64,000 bases of DNA from Streptomyces sp. NBC_01445. Lineage in GTDB: Bacteria; Actinomycetota; Actinomycetes; Streptomycetales; Streptomycetaceae. Positions 8,521 to 16,815 of the stretch are shown here, piece by piece (the stretch's first letter is position 1; every line of letters starts with the position of its first letter). A model generated the notes under the pieces. The model ran no database searches. It was given only the letters and a program-made list of their open reading frames with translations, and was not told where the DNA came from. The translations under genes and the position numbers were made by a program. The DNA lies in NCBI RefSeq assembly GCF_035918235.1, contig NZ_CP109485.1:2914001-2978000 (forward strand), read 5' to 3'.

Positions 8521-9759
8521 CTAAGGGCGGATCCCGTCGCAAGCGATGGACAGATGCCGCGGCCCGCGCAGCACGGCGTTCTGCCGGTACGGCGGCGGGT
8601 CCTCGAGCAGACGTGGGTTCTCCAGCCTCCGGGCCAGTTCCGACAGAGCGAACTGGGCCTCCAGCCGGGCGAGAGGTGCGCCGAAACAGCTGTGGATGCC
8701 GCTGCCCAGGCCGAGATGCTGGATGTCCCCGCGGTCCGGGTCGAAGCGGTCCGGATTCTCGAAGCGCTGAGGGTCGCGGTTGCCGGACGCCAGGACCAGC
8801 CAGAGGGAGGCGCCCTTGGGGATGGTGACTCCGCGGACCTCGATGTCGGCGAGGGTGGTGCGCTGCGGCACCAGTTGTACGGGCGGCTCGAAGCGCAGCA
8901 GTTCCTCGACGATGGGCACGGCCAGCCGTGGATCCGCACGCAGCCGCTCCAGGACATCGGGGTTGCGCAGCAGGGTCAGCATTCCGTTGGTGATCAGGTT
9001 GACGGTCGTCTCGTGGCCCGCGATCAGCAACAGCGCCGCAGTGCTGAGGAGTTCCATCGTGGTCATCGAGCCGTCTTCGCCCTTGGCCGTCGCCAGCTCC
9101 GAGAGCATGTCGTTCCCGGGCTTCTTGCGGCGCTCCTCGATCAGGCCGGCCAGGTACATGCCCAGTTGCATCCGGGCGTCGTGCGAGGTCTTGCCCCGCT
9201 CGGTGGGATCCGCGTCCGGGTCGGGGTCCAGGCTCGCGGCGATCGTGTCCGCCCAGGTGTGGAAGCGCGCCTCGTCCTCGCGCGGAATCCCGAGCAGCCG
9301 GCAGATCACTGTCACGGGGAAGGGGTAGGAGAACTGGTCCACCAGGTCGATCCGGCCCGGATCGCCGAGGCCGTCGATGAGGCCGGAGACGATGCCATGG
9401 AGTTCTCCGCGCATCCCGTCGACCCGGTGGGGGGAGTGCGGCGGGCCGAAGGGCCGGTTCGTCATGCGTCGCAGCCGGTCGTGTTCCGGAGGGTCGAGCC
9501 GCAGGAAGCTCGGCGGCAGGGCGCTCTCGTCCTCCTGGGACGACTCGGCCAGCGGGTCGCGGGCGGTCGAGGCCAGATTGCGGGCGTCGGAACTGATCCG
9601 GGGATCGTGCAGGAGGCTGCGGATCTCGTAGTAGGTGCTGACCACGTACGGCCCGTCCTCTTCGTGGAGGACCGGCGTCTTCCGCAGCTCTTCGTAGATC
9701 GGGTACGGATTGGCCCGGTTGGCGTAGTCCAGGATCTGGTGCAGGGGGGATTGCGTCAT
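8521..9759 (-). CDS. Cytochrome P450
   Basis: This is a 412-residue soluble bacterial P450. The I-helix oxygen-binding motif AGHETT is at residues 247-252 and the K-helix ExxR at 286-289 (ELLR). The haem-ligand loop is LGSGIHSCFG with Cys near 358; the usual Phe of FxxGxHxCxG is replaced by Leu. It is last in a three-gene transcript with its own ferredoxin and ferredoxin reductase; 27 bases with a GAGGA ribosome site separate it from the reductase. With its electron partners supplied, it should be a self-sufficient oxidation unit. The substrate is unknown, and no biosynthetic core genes lie nearby. Confidence 0.95.
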   Translation of the reverse strand: MTQSPLHQILDYANRANPYPIYEELRKTPVLHEEDGPYVVSTYYEIRSLLHDPRISSDARNLASTARDPLAESSQEDESALPPSFLRLDPPEHDRLRRMTNRPFGPPHSPHRVDGMRGELHGIVSGLIDGLGDPGRIDLVDQFSYPFPVTVICRLLGIPREDEARFHTWADTIAASLDPDPDADPTERGKTSHDARMQLGMYLAGLIEERRKKPGNDMLSELATAKGEDGSMTTMELLSTAALLLIAGHETTVNLITNGMLTLLRNPDVLERLRADPRLAVPIVEELLRFEPPVQLVPQRTTLADIEVRGVTIPKGASLWLVLASGNRDPQRFENPDRFDPDRGDIQHLGLGSGIHSCFGAPLARLEAQFALSELARRLENPRLLEDPPPYRQNAVLRGPRHLSIACDGIRP

Positions 9760-9786
9760 GGCGAGTCCTCGTGGCCGTGCTGCGGG

Positions 9787-11178
9787 TCAGTGCGCAGGGG
9801 TGAACGTCATCCGGCGGTCGGCCGGCGAGTATCCGCTGAGGGTCACGGTGGGGCCGTGAGTGGGGACCGACGGGTCGGGGTAGTCCGCGTCCATCGGCTG
9901 CTGACCCTCCGAGCGCCGGTCGACCGTGAGGAACGGCGGCGGGAACGGCGCGGTGGTCTCGATCAACTCCTGGTAGAACGGCATCCACCGGCCATGGTCG
10001 AAGGCGACCGCACCGATGACGCGCCCCTGGTACCCGTAGACGCCGACGAAGCGGTGCTCCTCGAGCAAACCCTGGGAGATGAAGATCTCCGTCCCCAGTG
10101 ACGGCACCCCGACCGACTTGATGTTGACTCCGAACTGCGAGGACCAGAAGGCAGGCATCCACATGTGGGGGAGCCGGTCGGTACTTTCGCTCAGCATGTT
10201 GTGCGCCGCGATCCCGGCCTGGGCCACGGCATTGCCCCAGTGCTCCAGGGACAGGAACTGGTAGCCGAACAAGGCGTGCGGGGAGCGGGCGACGTCGCCC
10301 GCCACATAGATGTCGTCGGTCACGATTCCCCGGATGTCGAACGCGCGGCAGCCGGCGTCGCACGCGATCCCGCGAGGGCCCGCCCCGAGTCCGGATCCGG
10401 CGAGCCAACCGGTGTTGCGGGTGGCGCCGAGTGAAACAACCACCACGTCGGTCTCCACGGTGGAGCCGTCGGACAGGTGCGCGGCACGCACACGTCCCGA
10501 GGCGTCGCCCTCCAGAGCGGTCACCATGACTCCGCACCGCAGGTCCACGCCGTGCTGGCGATGGAGTCCGGCGGCGACCGCGCCGACCACCCCGCCGAGT
10601 GCGCCGGCCAGGGGCGCCGCGGCGCGCTCGGCGACGGTGACCGGGAGGCCGCGTTCGCGGCAGGCGGAGGCGATCTCCGAGCCGGTGAACCCGGCGCCGA
10701 TGACGAAGACCCGCTTGGGTCCCTCGTCGAGCCGCCGTGCGAGCGCGGCTGCGTCGTCGCGGGTCCGCAGCACGAAGACGCCGTCTAGTTCCGCCTCGGC
10801 CTCGCGAGGCCACGGTCGCGCCCGTACCCCGGTGGCGATCAGCAGCCGGTCGTACGGCACTTCGTCGCCGTCGGCCAGCCGCACCCGCTTGGCGGGCATG
10901 TCCAGGCCGGTGGCCGGGACCCCGAGCCGCCAGGTCGCGTCGACGGACCGGCGCCTGGGCAGCGAGGTACCGTCGGCGGTCGCCTTGCCCAGCAGCACCT
11001 GCTTGGACAGCGGGGGTCGGTCGTACGGCTCGTAGGGCTCGTCACCGATGATGGTCAGGGAGCCCGCGAAGCCCTTGTCACGCAGGGTTTCCGCAGCCCG
11101 CAGGCCGGCCAGCGAGGCGCCGACGACGACGATGCGGCCTTCGCGCTTGAGCCGTTCCAGTGATCCGTCACCGTTCAC
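9787..11178 (-). CDS. NAD(P)H-dependent ferredoxin reductase (FAD-binding, oxygenase-coupled type)
   Basis: This 463-residue flavoprotein passes electrons from NAD(P)H through FAD to the ferredoxin encoded just upstream. The FAD site (VVGASLAGLRAAE) is near residues 18-30, ATGVRARPW marks the second FAD contact and VIGAGFTGSEIA near residue 165 is the NAD(P) site. DDIYVAGDVA is the C-terminal FAD motif. The GTG at 11176-11178 puts the start inside the ferredoxin's 3' end, an 11-base overlap. The reductase is about 50 residues longer than the typical 410-residue family member, mostly at the ends. Confidence 0.92.
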   Translation of the reverse strand: MNGDGSLERLKREGRIVVVGASLAGLRAAETLRDKGFAGSLTIIGDEPYEPYDRPPLSKQVLLGKATADGTSLPRRRSVDATWRLGVPATGLDMPAKRVRLADGDEVPYDRLLIATGVRARPWPREAEAELDGVFVLRTRDDAAALARRLDEGPKRVFVIGAGFTGSEIASACRERGLPVTVAERAAAPLAGALGGVVGAVAAGLHRQHGVDLRCGVMVTALEGDASGRVRAAHLSDGSTVETDVVVVSLGATRNTGWLAGSGLGAGPRGIACDAGCRAFDIRGIVTDDIYVAGDVARSPHALFGYQFLSLEHWGNAVAQAGIAAHNMLSESTDRLPHMWMPAFWSSQFGVNIKSVGVPSLGTEIFISQGLLEEHRFVGVYGYQGRVIGAVAFDHGRWMPFYQELIETTAPFPPPFLTVDRRSEGQQPMDADYPDPSVPTHGPTVTLSGYSPADRRMTFTPAH

Positions 11179-11413
11179 CGGACACCGCCTCGGCCGGGGC
11201 GTCCACCGCATCGACCAGGATGGCCTGAACGGGGCACGCTGCGGCGGCCTGGGCCAGCTTCTCGCGCTGCGCCTGGTCGGCCTCCGGGTGGTACAGCAGC
11301 GCCTCCTCGCCGTGCATGGCGAAGACCTCGGGCGCGAGGAACGCGCACTGCGCATACCCCTGACAGCGGTTCAGGTCGACGGCAATCCTCACCACGGGAT
11401 CGGTCCTCTCCAA
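11168..11413 (-). CDS. [3Fe-4S] ferredoxin
   Basis: This is an 81-residue electron carrier. It has three cysteines in the arrangement of P450-partner 3Fe-4S ferredoxins: C17 and C23 (CQGYAQC) and C60 (AACPVQAI). Short acidic stretches would suit docking to the reductase and P450. It is the first gene of the ferredoxin-reductase-P450 transcript. Confidence 0.93.
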   Translation of the reverse strand: MERTDPVVRIAVDLNRCQGYAQCAFLAPEVFAMHGEEALLYHPEADQAQREKLAQAAAACPVQAILVDAVDAPAEAVSGER

Positions 11414-11491
11414 CGGCCCGCTCAGCCCCCTGTGACCACCCTCGGTGTCCGGACGGGATGCGGCGACGAGAAGGCGACCGTTCGAGTGAGC

Positions 11492-11533
11492 GGTGTGGCC
11501 GGCTCAGGTCGATGTGGCCGGCTGTGGCCGGGC
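11492..11533. repeat. Short direct repeats TGTGGCCGGC at the end of the membrane-protein gene
   Basis: TGTGGCCGG occurs three times in about 40 bases. Two copies encode part of the C-terminus of the membrane protein (stop at 11504) and one lies just downstream. It may be simple slippage in GC-rich sequence. Confidence 0.4.
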
Positions 11534-12142
11534 GGGACGCCGACGCCGCAGGATGTTCAGGCTGACGAGCAACGCCCAGGCCGGGAAGACCAGTTCGGAC
11601 CAGGGCAGGTTCGCTCCCACCACGAGCAGCGTAAGGCCCGCCAGGTAGCCGAGGGCGACGAGCGGGCGCGGGACGGTGCCGAGCCGGCGGCCGATGGTCG
11701 AGGTCGTGATGATGAACACGGCCGCCATCCGCATGGCGTACGTGGTCAGCAGGGCGTAGGCGAAGTGCCGGCCGAAAGGAGGGTTCTGCTGACTCTCGTC
11801 GAGCACGGTTCCCGCTGCCGCGGCGGCGCCGAACAGGGTGGCGACGAAGACCAGGCCGCTGCCCAGGAACACGGTGGAGACGAACCGGTCCTCACCCTCG
11901 CCGGCCTGCTCGCGCAGGGCGCCCATGAACCACAGGAAGGCGATCCCGGCGAACGGGAGCAGCGCCAGCGCCGTCCGCACCGCGCTGCGCTGTCCGGCAT
12001 CGACGGTTACCTCGCCCCCGCCGTTGCCGCCGGGCAGAGCGATGCGCATCAGGACGATCGCCGCGGCCATCAGGATCGCGAACACCACCCCGGCCACCCC
12101 GGCGGCCCAGGGTGTCGCGAGGCGCTCGTGCTGTCGCTCCAT
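11504..12142 (-). CDS. Uncharacterised multi-pass membrane protein
   Basis: This is a 212-residue protein that I do not recognise as a named family. Hydrophobic stretches suggest five membrane segments: about residues 12-33, 57-73, 88-108, 126-142 and 153-195, the last possibly two. A basic tail rich in Arg and Pro follows. The ATG at 12142 gives the natural cytoplasmic head. It lies upstream of the ferredoxin gene on the same strand with a 90-base gap, so it may or may not be co-transcribed with the P450 system. No catalytic motif is visible. Confidence 0.75.
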   Translation of the reverse strand: MERQHERLATPWAAGVAGVVFAILMAAAIVLMRIALPGGNGGGEVTVDAGQRSAVRTALALLPFAGIAFLWFMGALREQAGEGEDRFVSTVFLGSGLVFVATLFGAAAAAGTVLDESQQNPPFGRHFAYALLTTYAMRMAAVFIITTSTIGRRLGTVPRPLVALGYLAGLTLLVVGANLPWSELVFPAWALLVSLNILRRRRPARPQPATST

Positions 12143-12264
12143 GGTCTCCCGCTTTCTGCCTGGTCCTCCTTCGTACAGACACCAGCGATCCGGGGCTCGC
12201 GCCACCGGGGTCACTCGGGAGGAAGACAGCGATGCGCCAAACAGGCCATGGGTACCGGGGACGC

Positions 12265-12617
12265 GATGACGGACGCCGTCGCGCGGGTCGAGGCGGGCGA
12301 GGACGATCCCGCCTGTCTGGTGGGCGGGGGGATCCTGAAGCCGCCGACCGTGATGTCCGGGGAGCGGCTCGGCCCGGTGACGCTGGGCGAGGCGGTGTCG
12401 ATCGCCAAGGTGCGCCAGGTGTTCTTCCCCGTCGGCAGCAGCCTCCAGGTGCAGCCCGCCGCGGGAGTCGCGGGCCTCGCGGGCCTCGCGGCGGACAACG
12501 GCGCGGGTCGTCATCGTGAACCCCGAGCCGACGCCGTACGACGACCAGGCCGCCGAGGTCGTGCGGGAGCCGATCGGGACGGCGCTTCCTCGGCTCCTCG
12601 GCGAGCTGACCCCGTAA
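12265..12617 (+). pseudogene. Frameshifted remnant of a sirtuin gene (C-terminal half)
   Basis: The first frame (RVEAGEDDPACL, then GGGILKPPTVMSGERLG and VGSSLQVQPAAG) aligns to about residue 134 onward of the intact sirtuin at 7734. At about 12500-12510 one base is missing and the alignment continues in another frame (VVIVNPEPTPYDD, then VVREPIGTALPRLL) up to a TAA at 12615-12617. The N-terminal NAD-binding half is absent, and the second zinc pair has decayed (CLEC became CLVG). It is about 3.8 kb from the intact gene and on the same strand. A local duplication followed by decay, or loss of an older paralogue, would both explain it. Confidence 0.85.
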
Positions 12618-12670
12618 GGGATCCCGCGTAAGGGATCCGGAGTAAGGGATCCGGAGTAACGGATCCCGCT
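12615..12670. repeat. Four tandem copies of a 14-bp repeat
   Basis: Contiguous 14-base units read TAAGGGATCCCGCG, TAAGGGATCCGGAG (twice) and TAACGGATCCCGCT. Each holds the palindrome GGATCC. The first unit supplies the stop codon of the sirtuin remnant and the last touches the stop codon of the opposing methyltransferase gene. The array thus fills exactly the space between two convergent frames. Confidence 0.9.
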
Positions 12671-13157
12671 AGAACAGCGCCGCGCCCTGTTCGAAGTCGA
12701 GGAGGCGCTGCTTGCGTTCCAGGCCACCGCCGTAGCCGGTCAGGCCGCCGCTCGCGCCGATGACGCGGTGGCAGGGGACGATGACGCCGACGGGGTTCTT
12801 GCCGTTGGCGAGCCCCACGGCGCGGGACGCGTTCGCGTTGCCGAGGGCCTCGGCGAGCTCCCCGTAGGTGCGGGTCTCCCCGTACGGGATGCGCTGGAGC
12901 TGCTCCCAGACGCTGCGCTGAAAGGGCGTCCCTTCGAGGCGCAGTGGCAGGTCGAACTCTTTCAACTCGCCCCGGAAGTAGGCCTCCAGCTGGTCGATGA
13001 CCGCCCCGAAGGGCCGGCCGTCGCGCTCCCCGAAGGTCTCCTCGGCGGGGCGGTGGCGCTGGTCTGTCATGTAGAGGCCGCTGAGTGTGCCGTCGGTGGC
13101 GACGAGCGTGAGCGGCCCGTAGGGGCTGTCGAGGACGTGGTGCTTCTTGCCGGTCAT
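12669..13157 (-). CDS. ogt: Methylated-DNA--[protein]-cysteine S-methyltransferase
   Basis: This suicide repair protein transfers alkyl groups from O6-alkylguanine (and O4-alkylthymine) to its own cysteine. Its length is 162 residues. The active-site PCHRVIG has the acceptor Cys at about 129, and SRAVGLANGKNP is the DNA-binding wing of the family. It begins 13 bases after the Ada-AlkA fusion gene on the same strand, so the two form an alkylation-damage repair operon. Confidence 0.95.
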   Translation of the reverse strand: MTGKKHHVLDSPYGPLTLVATDGTLSGLYMTDQRHRPAEETFGERDGRPFGAVIDQLEAYFRGELKEFDLPLRLEGTPFQRSVWEQLQRIPYGETRTYGELAEALGNANASRAVGLANGKNPVGVIVPCHRVIGASGGLTGYGGGLERKQRLLDFEQGAALF

Positions 13158-13170
13158 GATGCCGAGTCCC

Positions 13171-14637
13171 TTACGCGGGGAGGAAGTTGATCGGATGGTC
13201 GTCGGTGGCCCACAGGTACTGGACGGCGTACGCGCGCCAGGGGCGCCAGGACGCGGCGCGCGCGGTGAGGGCGGCCGGGGTGTGGGGCAGCCCCAACTCC
13301 TGTGCGGCGCGCCGCATTCCGAGGTCGGTGGGCAGAAAGGCGTCAGGGTCGCCGAGGGCGCGCATCGCGATGACCTCGACCGTCCAAGGACCGAATCCGG
13401 GCAGCGCCATGAGCCGGGCACGGGCCTCGTCCCAGTCGCTCTCCGGGCCGAGGACGAGGGTGCCCTCCGCGAGTTCGCGCACCAGTGTGGTCAGGGTGGT
13501 GCGGCGGCTGCGCGGCAGGGCGAGCGCCTCGGGGTCGAGGGCCGCGAGGGACGCCGGTGAGGGGAAGAGATGGGTGAGGCCGCCCTCAGGGTCGTCGACG
13601 GGCTCGCCGTGCGCGGTGACGAGGCGCGCGGCGTGGGTGCGGGCGGCGGCCGTGGACACCTGCTGGCCGAGTACGGCGCGGACCGCGAACTCGGGCTCGT
13701 CGACGGTGCGCGGCACCCGGCGGCCGGGCGCCTTGTCGACGAGCGGGGCGAGCAGCGGGTCCGCGCGCAGCTGCTCGTCCACGGCGACGGGGTCGGCGTC
13801 CAGGTCGAGCATGCGGCGGCAGCGGCTGATCGCGACGGTCAGATCGCGCTGGTCGGTGAGGACGAGGCGGCAGCCGATGTGGTCGGGGGTGGGCGTGAGG
13901 GTGACGATGCCGTGCCCGTAGGGGAGGCGCAGCGTGCGCCGGTACGCACCGTCGCGCCACTCCTCGACGCCCGGTACGGCGGTCGCGGCGAGGTGGCCGA
14001 AGAGGTTGTCGGGGTTGAGCGGGGCGCGGAACGGGAGGCGCAGCGTGATCGCGCCGGGTGCCGTGGCACCGTTCCTGGGCGCGCGGGTGCGCAGCTCGCT
14101 CGGGGAGAGCGCGAAGACCTCGCGGACCGTGTCGTTGAAGGTGCGGATGGAGGAGAAGCCGGCGGCGAAGGCGATGTCGGCCATCGGCAGGTCGGTCGTT
14201 TCCACGAGGATGCGCGCGGTCTGGGCACGCTGGGCGCGGGCCAGGGCGAGCGGGCCCGCGCCCAGCTCGGCGAGGAGCTGGCGCTCGACCTGGCGGGGGC
14301 TGTAGCCGAGGCGTCCGGCGAGGCCGGGGACGCCCTCGCGGTCGACGACGCCGTCGCCGATGAGGCGCATGGCGCGGGCGACCAGGTCGGCGCGCTGGTT
14401 CCACTCCGGGGAGCCGGGGCTCGTGTCGGGGCGGCATCGCTTGCAGGCCCGGAATCCGGCCTGCTGGCAGGCGGCGGCGCTGGGCAGGAAGGTCATGTTC
14501 TCGGGCTTCGGAGGCACTACCGGGCAGCTGGGCCTGCAGTAGATCCGGGTCGTCAGGACGGCGGTGAAGAACCAGCCGTCGAAGCGGGCGTCCTTGGACT
14601 GGACGGCCCGGACGCATCGGTCGGTATCGGTGTGCAT
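13171..14637 (-). CDS. alkA: Ada-AlkA fusion: methyl-phosphotriester sensor/regulator and 3-methyladenine DNA glycosylase II
   Basis: This 488-residue fusion protein has three parts. The first is an Ada-type zinc domain whose four cysteines are at about 34, 38, 65 and 68 (CRPSC and CKRC). The second is an AraC-type HTH (about 75-190, with DIAFAAGFSSIRTFNDTVRE). The third is an AlkA glycosylase with an HhH motif (LPGFGPWTVEVIA) and the catalytic Asp in FLPTDLG. It should sense alkylated phosphates, activate transcription and excise alkylated bases. The ATG at 14635-14637 gives the usual Ada N-terminus; a GTG eight codons upstream is possible. It is co-transcribed with ogt. Confidence 0.93.
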   Translation of the reverse strand: MHTDTDRCVRAVQSKDARFDGWFFTAVLTTRIYCRPSCPVVPPKPENMTFLPSAAACQQAGFRACKRCRPDTSPGSPEWNQRADLVARAMRLIGDGVVDREGVPGLAGRLGYSPRQVERQLLAELGAGPLALARAQRAQTARILVETTDLPMADIAFAAGFSSIRTFNDTVREVFALSPSELRTRAPRNGATAPGAITLRLPFRAPLNPDNLFGHLAATAVPGVEEWRDGAYRRTLRLPYGHGIVTLTPTPDHIGCRLVLTDQRDLTVAISRCRRMLDLDADPVAVDEQLRADPLLAPLVDKAPGRRVPRTVDEPEFAVRAVLGQQVSTAAARTHAARLVTAHGEPVDDPEGGLTHLFPSPASLAALDPEALALPRSRRTTLTTLVRELAEGTLVLGPESDWDEARARLMALPGFGPWTVEVIAMRALGDPDAFLPTDLGMRRAAQELGLPHTPAALTARAASWRPWRAYAVQYLWATDDHPINFLPA

Positions 14638-14724
14638 GCAGTAAGCATCGCCGATGGCCACCGCCCTGGCTGGCGAGAATCCGACATCGACGTGCGGGCC
14701 GCGCGGGCCCTCGGCGGGGAGCGG

Positions 14725-15240
14725 TCAGTCGGCGAGGGCGTCGGCGAAGGCCGCGTACGCCCTGTCGTCGAAGAGGACGAACCGGACTTCTTCGACGGGT
14801 GGCGTGGCGACCTCTCGCACGGTGCGGACCGCGATGCGCGCCCCGTCGTCCAGCGGCCAGCCGTAGATCCCGGTCGAGATCGCGGGGAAGGCCACGGTCC
14901 GGGCGCCGAGCCCGGCCGCCACACGCAGCGACTCGCGGTAGCAGGAGGCGAGCAGCTCGGACCGGTCCAAGGACGCGGACCAGACCGGGCCGACGGTGTG
15001 GATCACATGGCCGGCGTCCAGATTCCCGGCCGTGGTGGCGACCGCCTGCCCGGTGGCCAGACCTTTGCCGTAGGACGAGGCGCGGAGTCTGCGGCACTCG
15101 GCGAGGATCTCGGGGCCGCCGCGCCGGTGGATCGCGCCGTCGACCCCGCCGCCGCCGAGCAGCGAGGAGTTGGCCGCGTTCACAATGGCGTCGGCGGTCT
15201 CGGCGGTGATGTCGCCCTTGACCAGGGTGATTCGGGTCAT
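14725..15240 (-). CDS. Macrodomain protein (O-acetyl-ADP-ribose deacetylase type)
   Basis: This is a 171-residue stand-alone macrodomain. The ADP-ribose-binding blocks are GDIT (9-12), [18 protein letters not shown] (21-38) and [12 protein letters not shown] in the C-terminal half, as in YmdB-type enzymes that hydrolyse O-acetyl-ADP-ribose, the sirtuin by-product. Its ATG overlaps the stop of the upstream flavin oxidoreductase by four bases. A sirtuin gene lies 6.3 kb away, so a metabolic link is plausible. Confidence 0.93.
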   Translation of the reverse strand: MTRITLVKGDITAETADAIVNAANSSLLGGGGVDGAIHRRGGPEILAECRRLRASSYGKGLATGQAVATTAGNLDAGHVIHTVGPVWSASLDRSELLASCYRESLRVAAGLGARTVAFPAISTGIYGWPLDDGARIAVRTVREVATPPVEEVRFVLFDDRAYAAFADALAD

Positions 15241-16655
15241 GACGCGCGGATCCTCCTCCACACGGCCTTGGCCGCGTTGTGCCCGGACATGCCGTGGACG
15301 CCCGGCCCCGGCGGGCTCGCGGACGAGCAGATGAAGACGGCGGGGTGCGGCGTCGTGTACGGCGACAGGGACAGCTTCGGCCGCAGGAGCAGCTGGAGCC
15401 CGCTCACCGCGCCGCAGGCGATGTCACCGCCCACATAGTTCGCGTTCCGCGCGGCCAGCTCGGGCGGTCCCGCCGTGGCCCGCGCCAGGATCCGGTCGCG
15501 GAACCCGGGCGCGAAGCGCTCCAGCTGCCGCTCGACGGCGTCGGTGAGGTCGCCGTCCCAGCCGCTCGGGACATGCCCGTACGCCCAGAAGACGTGCTTG
15601 CCCGCCGGCGCCCTGGAGGGGTCCATGACGCTGGGCTGGACCGTGATGAGGAAGGGCTTGTCCGGGGCACGGCCCTCGCGGGACGCGGCGTGCAGGGCCG
15701 CCGCGATGTCGCGGCTGCCGGGCCCGACCTGGACGGTGCCCGCGCTCCTGGCCTCCTTCGCGGTCCACGGCACGGGTCCGTCGAGCGCGTAGTCGAGCTT
15801 GAAGACGCTCGCGCCGTACCGGAAGCGCTCGTAGTAGCTGCCGAGCCCGGCGATGCGGGCGAGCGCCGTGGGCGAGGTGTCGAAGATGTAGGCGCGGGCG
15901 GGCGGCAGGTCGTCGAGGCGCTTGATCTCGTAGTTCGTGTGGACGGCTCCGCCGAGGTCCTCGAGGTACGCGGTGAGCGCGTCGGAGATCGACTGTGAGC
16001 CGCCGCGGGCGACGGGCCAGCCGCGCGCGTGGCCGGCGAGCGCGAAGACGAGGCCGACGGCTCCCGTTCCGAGGCCGCCGAGCGGGGCGATGGCGTGGGC
16101 GACGAGGCCGGAGAACAGGGCGCGCGCCCTGTCGTCGCGGAAGCGGCGCATCAGCCATGTGGACGGCGGGAGCCCCGTGAGCCCGAAGCGGGCCAGGGTG
16201 AGCGGGTCGCGCGGCAGGGAAGTGAGCGGCAGCGCCATGAAGTCCCGTACAAGCGCGTCCCACTTGGGCAGGAGGGGCGCGACGAGACGGCGGTAGGTGC
16301 CCGCGTCGTGCGGCCCGAACGAAGCGGCCGTCTCGGCGACGGAGCGTGACAGCACGGCCGCGCTGCCGTCCGGGAAGGGATGCGCCATGGGGAGCTCGGC
16401 GTGCAGCCACTCCAGGCCGTACCGGTCCAGCGGCATGCCCCTGAACGCGGGCGAGTTGATCCCCAGAGGGTGAGCGGCCGAGCACGGGTCGTGGCGGAAT
16501 CCGGGGAGGGTAAGCTCCTCGGTGCGCGCGCCTCCGCCGACGGTGTCCCTGGCCTCGAAGACGGCCACGGAGAGGCCTCGGCGGGCCAGCTCCACGGCAG
16601 CGGTCAGTCCGTTCGGTCCCGCACCCACGACGACGGCATCGAGCATCGACGGCAC
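15237..16655 (-). CDS. FAD-dependent oxidoreductase, phytoene-dehydrogenase-like
   Basis: This 472-residue flavoprotein starts with a Rossmann FAD motif ([20 protein letters not shown]) followed by [16 protein letters not shown], typical of the CrtI/NAD(P)-binding amine-oxidase superfamily. The C-terminal [13 protein letters not shown] is the family FAD contact. The GTG at 16653-16655 and an ATG at 16644-16646 both have acceptable ribosome sites (GGAG and AAGG), so the first three residues are uncertain. No carotenoid genes surround it; the substrate is unknown. Its stop overlaps the macrodomain gene start. Confidence 0.87.
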   Translation of the reverse strand: MPSMLDAVVVGAGPNGLTAAVELARRGLSVAVFEARDTVGGGARTEELTLPGFRHDPCSAAHPLGINSPAFRGMPLDRYGLEWLHAELPMAHPFPDGSAAVLSRSVAETAASFGPHDAGTYRRLVAPLLPKWDALVRDFMALPLTSLPRDPLTLARFGLTGLPPSTWLMRRFRDDRARALFSGLVAHAIAPLGGLGTGAVGLVFALAGHARGWPVARGGSQSISDALTAYLEDLGGAVHTNYEIKRLDDLPPARAYIFDTSPTALARIAGLGSYYERFRYGASVFKLDYALDGPVPWTAKEARSAGTVQVGPGSRDIAAALHAASREGRAPDKPFLITVQPSVMDPSRAPAGKHVFWAYGHVPSGWDGDLTDAVERQLERFAPGFRDRILARATAGPPELAARNANYVGGDIACGAVSGLQLLLRPKLSLSPYTTPHPAVFICSSASPPGPGVHGMSGHNAAKAVWRRIRAS

Positions 16656-16815
16656 CTTCGGACTCCTTTGTCAGCCGAGGCCACTGGCCGCCAGGATATG
16701 CCGGAGGGCTGACAGAGCCGGGGCGCGGGGCGTTCCCGGACGGGCTGCGCGCAGGTGCGCCGAGGGTCGTCGCAGGTCATGGGCGCGGGCCCTGCCAGGG
16801 CGCCCGGCCGCCGGG

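Noticed and set aside
8521..11413. Natural-product biosynthetic cluster built around the P450
   Set aside because: No polyketide, peptide, terpene or tailoring core genes lie nearby; only the redox triad and an unknown membrane protein.
13570..15438. Plus-strand open frame of about 620 codons opposite alkA and the macrodomain gene
   Set aside because: A shadow frame; both underlying genes have complete catalytic motifs.
15237..16655. Carotenoid biosynthesis gene (phytoene desaturase)
   Set aside because: The fold is shared by many oxidoreductases, and no phytoene synthase, GGPP synthase or cyclase is present.
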